From: Corallococcus sp. AS-1-6
GTDB taxonomy: Bacteria > Myxococcota > Myxococcia > Myxococcales > Myxococcaceae
Assembly (NCBI RefSeq): GCF_020037015.1
Contig: NZ_JAIQDE010000036.1
Location: 19,685 to 83,684, forward strand
Length of the DNA: 64,000 nt
Reading direction: 5' to 3'
A program made the translations under genes and the position numbers. The notes beneath the pieces are model-generated. The model had not been told where the DNA came from, made no database searches, and saw only the letters and a list, made by a program, of their open reading frames with translations. Shown here in pieces: positions 61,224 through 64,000 of the stretch (position 1 is its first letter; the number at the start of each line of letters is the position of its first letter).

Positions 61224-63128
61224 ATGCCACAAGCCATCCCGCGCTCGTCACTTCTGGAAGCGCGTCCCAGCGTCTTCCTGCTCGCCGGAGCGTTCGTCAC
61301 CGGCATGTTCCTCTTCGCCCAGGGCGGCTGCGGGCGTGACGAGTGCCAGGACGCCACCGACTGCCGTGAATACAAGGGACCGCCGGCTTCGAACACGGAG
61401 TGGGTCTGCGAGGACAATCGCTGTGAGCAGCATTCCGTCCAGGTGCCGCCCCCGGATTCCGGCACGGACGCGGGGACGCCCGACGCGGGGAGACCCGACG
61501 CGGGGACTCCCGACTCGGGTCCCACCACGGTGAGCGTGCAGGTGCTCGCGTTCAATGACTTCCACGGGCAGCTCGAGGAGCCCGCGGGCCAGATTCTGAC
61601 GGGAGTGGCCCCCGACGGTGGAGCGGTGCGGGTGAAGGCGGGCGGCGTGACGTACTTCGCCCGGCACATCGCGGCCCTGCGGGCCGCCAATCCGAACACG
61701 GTGGTGGTCGCGGCGGGAGACCTCATCGGCGCCTCCCCGCTGCTGTCGGGGCTCTTCCACGACGAGCCCACCGTCGAGGCGATGAACCTGATTGGCCTGG
61801 ACCTGGTCGCGGTGGGCAACCACGAGTTCGACGAGGGCAGCACGGAGCTGTTGCGCATGCAGTCGGGCGGCTGCCACCCGGTGGATGGCTGCCTGGACGG
61901 GGATGGCTTCCCGGGCGCGACGTTCAAGTTCCTGGCGGCCAACGTGGCCACGGGCGTGGACCGCACGCTGTTCCCCCGCTACGACGTGCGTGAGTTCGAG
62001 GGCGTGAAGGTGGCCTTGATCGGCATGACGTTGGAGGCTACGCCGGAAAGCGTCATACCCACGGGCGTGGCGGGGCTCACCTTCAAGGACGAAGTGCAGA
62101 CGGTGAACGCGCTGGTGCCGGAGCTGCGGCGGCAGGGCATCGAAGCCATCATCGTGGTGGTGCACCAGGGCGGAATTCCGACCTCGGGCTCGCTGGTGAA
62201 CGACTGCAAGGGCGCGGGTGCGGACGGCCTCATCTCAGGTGCCATCGTGGGCGTGGCCAAGGGCCTCAACGACGCGGTGGATGTCATCGTCAGCGGCCAC
62301 ACGCATCAGGCCTACAACTGCGTCATCGATGGCAAGGTCGTCACGAGCGCCTCGTCGATGGGGCAGCTCGTCACGGACATCGACCTGACGTTGAGCAAGG
62401 CGACGGGCGACGTCGTGGAGGCGCGAGCGAACAACGTCATCGTCACTCGCGACGTGCAGGAGGACGGCGCGGTGAAGGAGCTGGTGACGAAGTACCAGGA
62501 GCTCGTCACGCCGAGGGCCAACCGGGTCATCGGCTGGGTGTCGCAGACGCTCAGGACACAGTCGGACTCCGTGGGCCAGTCCACCCTGGGCCTCGTCATC
62601 GCGGACTCGCATCTGGAGGCGACGAAGCCCGCGAACCTGGGTGGGGCGCAGGTGGCCTTCATGAACCCGGGCGGCATGCGCGCGGACATCGCCCAGGGTG
62701 AGGTCACCTACGGCGAGGCCTTCACCACGCAGCCGTTCGGCAACAGCCTGGTCACCCTGACGCTGACGGGCGCGCAAATCGAGCAACTGCTGGAGTGGCA
62801 GTGGCGGCCGTCAGGAGCCACCCTCATGCTGCTTCCGTCGGCGGGCTTCACCTATGCGTTCAGCGCGTCAGCGCCCGTCGGAAGCCGCGTCGACCCGGCG
62901 TCCATCCGGATCAACGGCGTGACGGTGGACCCGGCGGCGAACTACCGCGTCACCGCGAACAACTACCTCGCGAGTGGCGGTGATGGCTTCCAGGTGTTCG
63001 CCGAGGGGACGAACCGGCTGGGTGGCGCCGTGGACAGCGACGCGCTGGAGGCATACCTGAAGGCACACAGCAGCCAGGCGAGCCCCTTGCCCGCCCCCGC
63101 GCTCAATCGCATCACCAGGCTGCCCTAG
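61224..63128 (+). CDS. 5'-nucleotidase/metallophosphatase, exported
   Basis: A 634-aa exported enzyme. I use ATG 61224 (GGAG upstream, signal/lipoprotein-like N-terminus FLLAGAFVTGMFLFAQGGC); ATG 61158 overlaps the previous stop and is an alternative. A Pro/Asp/Gly linker (PDAGRPDAGTPDSG) precedes the catalytic domain: VLAFNDFHGQLEE, VVVAAGDLIGASPL, VGNHEFDEG, VSGHTHQAYNC. The 5'-nucleotidase C-terminal domain has FMNPGGMRADIAQGEVTYGEAF. It hydrolyses nucleotides in the periplasm or outside. Its stop TAG coincides with the left end of an IS5-type element. Confidence 0.93.
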   Translation: MPQAIPRSSLLEARPSVFLLAGAFVTGMFLFAQGGCGRDECQDATDCREYKGPPASNTEWVCEDNRCEQHSVQVPPPDSGTDAGTPDAGRPDAGTPDSGPTTVSVQVLAFNDFHGQLEEPAGQILTGVAPDGGAVRVKAGGVTYFARHIAALRAANPNTVVVAAGDLIGASPLLSGLFHDEPTVEAMNLIGLDLVAVGNHEFDEGSTELLRMQSGGCHPVDGCLDGDGFPGATFKFLAANVATGVDRTLFPRYDVREFEGVKVALIGMTLEATPESVIPTGVAGLTFKDEVQTVNALVPELRRQGIEAIIVVVHQGGIPTSGSLVNDCKGAGADGLISGAIVGVAKGLNDAVDVIVSGHTHQAYNCVIDGKVVTSASSMGQLVTDIDLTLSKATGDVVEARANNVIVTRDVQEDGAVKELVTKYQELVTPRANRVIGWVSQTLRTQSDSVGQSTLGLVIADSHLEATKPANLGGAQVAFMNPGGMRADIAQGEVTYGEAFTTQPFGNSLVTLTLTGAQIEQLLEWQWRPSGATLMLLPSAGFTYAFSASAPVGSRVDPASIRINGVTVDPAANYRVTANNYLASGGDGFQVFAEGTNRLGGAVDSDALEAYLKAHSSQASPLPAPALNRITRLP

Positions 63129-63809
63129 CAGGGTGTTGAGAAGCCCCTCGGAGGGATCGGCACCCCGCACGGTGGCGGGGTGTCCTCCGCGCCACGGCGG
63201 CAGCGATGCGCGGACGCCCCAAGCAGCAGATGACGCTCTTCAGCCTGCGGACACCGGGAGACCGGATGCCCCGGTTCAGCGTGGAGGGCAGCCTGATTGA
63301 AGCCTGGGCGTCCCTGAAGTCGTTCCGCCCGAAGGACGAGAAGGACGACAAGAAGGAGCTGCCCGACGACAAGGGCAACCCGACAGTGAACGTTCACGGG
63401 CAGAAACGCGGCAACGCGACGCACGCCTCGGCGACGGACCCGGAGGCGCGGCTTTGCGCGCGAGGGTGACGGCAAGGAGGCGCGGCTGGCCTACAGCCTC
63501 AATGGCGTCATGGAGAATCGCAACGGGCTGCTCGTGGACATCACGGTGATGCCGGCGGATGGCTTCGCCGAGCGCGATGCGGCGGTGATAATGCTCGAGG
63601 GGCTGACGTCCCGGAACGAGCGCGCCTGCGTGGGGGCGGACAAGGGCTACGACACGGCGAACTTCGTCGCCGACTGTCGGCGCATAGGAGTGACGCCGCA
63701 TATCGCGCAAACGACAGACACTCGACGCCGCTCGGCCATCGATAGGCGAACGACGAGGCCCGCCGGATACGCCCTCAGCCAGCGGATACGGAAGCGAATC
63801 GAGTAAGTC
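63126..63809 (+). mobile_element. IS5-type insertion element, degenerate copy 1
   Basis: The left end TAGCAGGGTGTTGAGAA at 63126 is matched by TAGCAGGCTGTTGAGAA of copy 2 at 63810. A hairpin (CACCCCGC-N6-GCGGGGTG) lies inside the end. The transposase is deleted and frameshifted, and the right end is missing because copy 2 begins at 63810. Confidence 0.8.
63206..63806 (+). pseudogene. IS5 family transposase, internally deleted and frameshifted
   Basis: The start MRGRPKQQMTLFSLRTPGDR joins directly to VEGSLIEAWASLKSFRPKD, omitting about 100 residues of the family's N-terminal region. A frameshift near 63460 leads into EARLAYSLNGVMENRNGLLVD and VGADKGYDTANFVADCRR, then DRRTTRPAGYALSQR. It stops at KRIE, where the C-terminal helix (F-G-W-x-K...) should follow. 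It is not functional. Confidence 0.82.
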
Positions 63810-64000
63810 TAGCAGGCTGTTGAGAAACCCCTCCGAGGGATCGACACCCCGCACCGAGGCGTGGTGTCCTCCGCGTCACGGAGGGAGTGATGCGCGGACG
63901 GCCCAAGCAGCAGACGACACTCTTCAGCTTGAGGACGCCGGGAGACCGGGTCCCCGCGGGCCATCCGCTGCGCAGGGTGAAGGACATGGCGGACGCCGCG
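63810..64000 (+). mobile_element. IS5-type insertion element, copy 2 (partial, right edge)
   Basis: A second left end (TAGCAGGCTGTTGAGAA) with the same following hairpin region and start context. It inserts against the truncated copy 1 in the same orientation and continues past the window. Confidence 0.8.
63890..64000 (+). CDS. IS5 family transposase, 5' part (partial)
   Basis: 37 codons from ATG 63890 (GGAGGGAG upstream): MRGRPKQQTTLFSLRTPGDR then VPAGHPLRRVKDMADAA, the normal uninterrupted N-terminus of the IS5-type transposase (the family's V-P-x-x-H-P-L-R). The catalytic part lies beyond the right edge. Unlike copy 1, no deletion is visible in the part seen. Confidence 0.85.
   Translation, partial: MRGRPKQQTTLFSLRTPGDRVPAGHPLRRVKDMADAA

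Noticed and set aside
1..64000. tRNA, rRNA, phage module, restriction-modification or toxin-antitoxin system
   Set aside because: I looked for these and saw no supporting motifs anywhere in the window; a tRNA or Rfam search could still find a short RNA I missed.

Overview
The window looks like a myxobacterial chromosome (Myxococcus/Corallococcus/Pyxidicoccus type). GC is very high with G/C-ending codons, and GTG starts recur. It carries a eukaryote-like Ser/Thr kinase with TPR repeats beside a sigma factor, a Cys-rich C-G-N-G...C-D-D-G-N repeat typical of the group, many lipoproteins, and stand-alone LysR, TetR, ArsR and GlxA regulators. This assignment is inference from gene content. I found no rRNA, tRNA, CRISPR array, phage module or recognisable defence island.

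Layout. 1-8.3 kb: the 3' part of a beta-propeller gene; a dienelactone hydrolase divergent from a GlxA-type regulator; a LysR regulator divergent from a glutathione S-transferase; a tight four-gene operon (ArsR, SRPBCC, DoxX-like, DUF1801); two unknown small genes. 8.3-16 kb: an NlpC/P60 lipoprotein, an Ala/Gly-rich repeat protein, a Cys-rich secreted peptide, a cupin, a deoxyhypusine-synthase-like enzyme and an SBBP-repeat propeller. 15.3-16.9 kb: an NmrA oxidoreductase and its divergent TetR, with a palindromic operator over a near-consensus promoter. 16.9-30.3 kb: a multidomain sugar dehydrogenase, a LuxR-type regulator, a lipase-like protein, LysR divergent from serine dehydratase plus methyltransferase, another LysR, and a CHRD protein. 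30.4-39.5 kb: a second sugar dehydrogenase, an FAD monooxygenase, a UGT-type glycosyltransferase, a lipoprotein, and an overlapping sigma factor/kinase pair.

39.5-64 kb is more accessory and scarred. It holds a large unknown gene whose ribosome binding site lies in a long hairpin, a class D beta-lactamase, a truncated sensor kinase, an NTF2/half-PfpI fusion, an IS630 remnant, a 1457-aa mosaic lipoprotein, a broken citrate synthase carrying an octapeptide-coding minisatellite, two copies of a 58-bp dispersed palindrome, a hydrolase plus LytS/LytR-type two-component block flanked by direct repeats, an M4-like metalloprotease, a class C beta-lactamase-like protein, a 5'-nucleotidase and two abutting IS5-type elements at the right edge.

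Functional units: local regulators sit beside their likely targets (GlxA/hydrolase, LysR/GST, TetR/NmrA, LysR/serine dehydratase, ArsR operon). The sigma/kinase and LytS/LytR pairs are self-contained signalling units. Many remaining genes encode exported proteins of unknown substrate. I found no convincing wholly new multi-gene system. The strongest novel leads are the structured leader of the 860-aa gene, the 58-bp dispersed palindrome, the chimeric junction at 56.55-56.73 kb and the NTF2/half-PfpI fusion.
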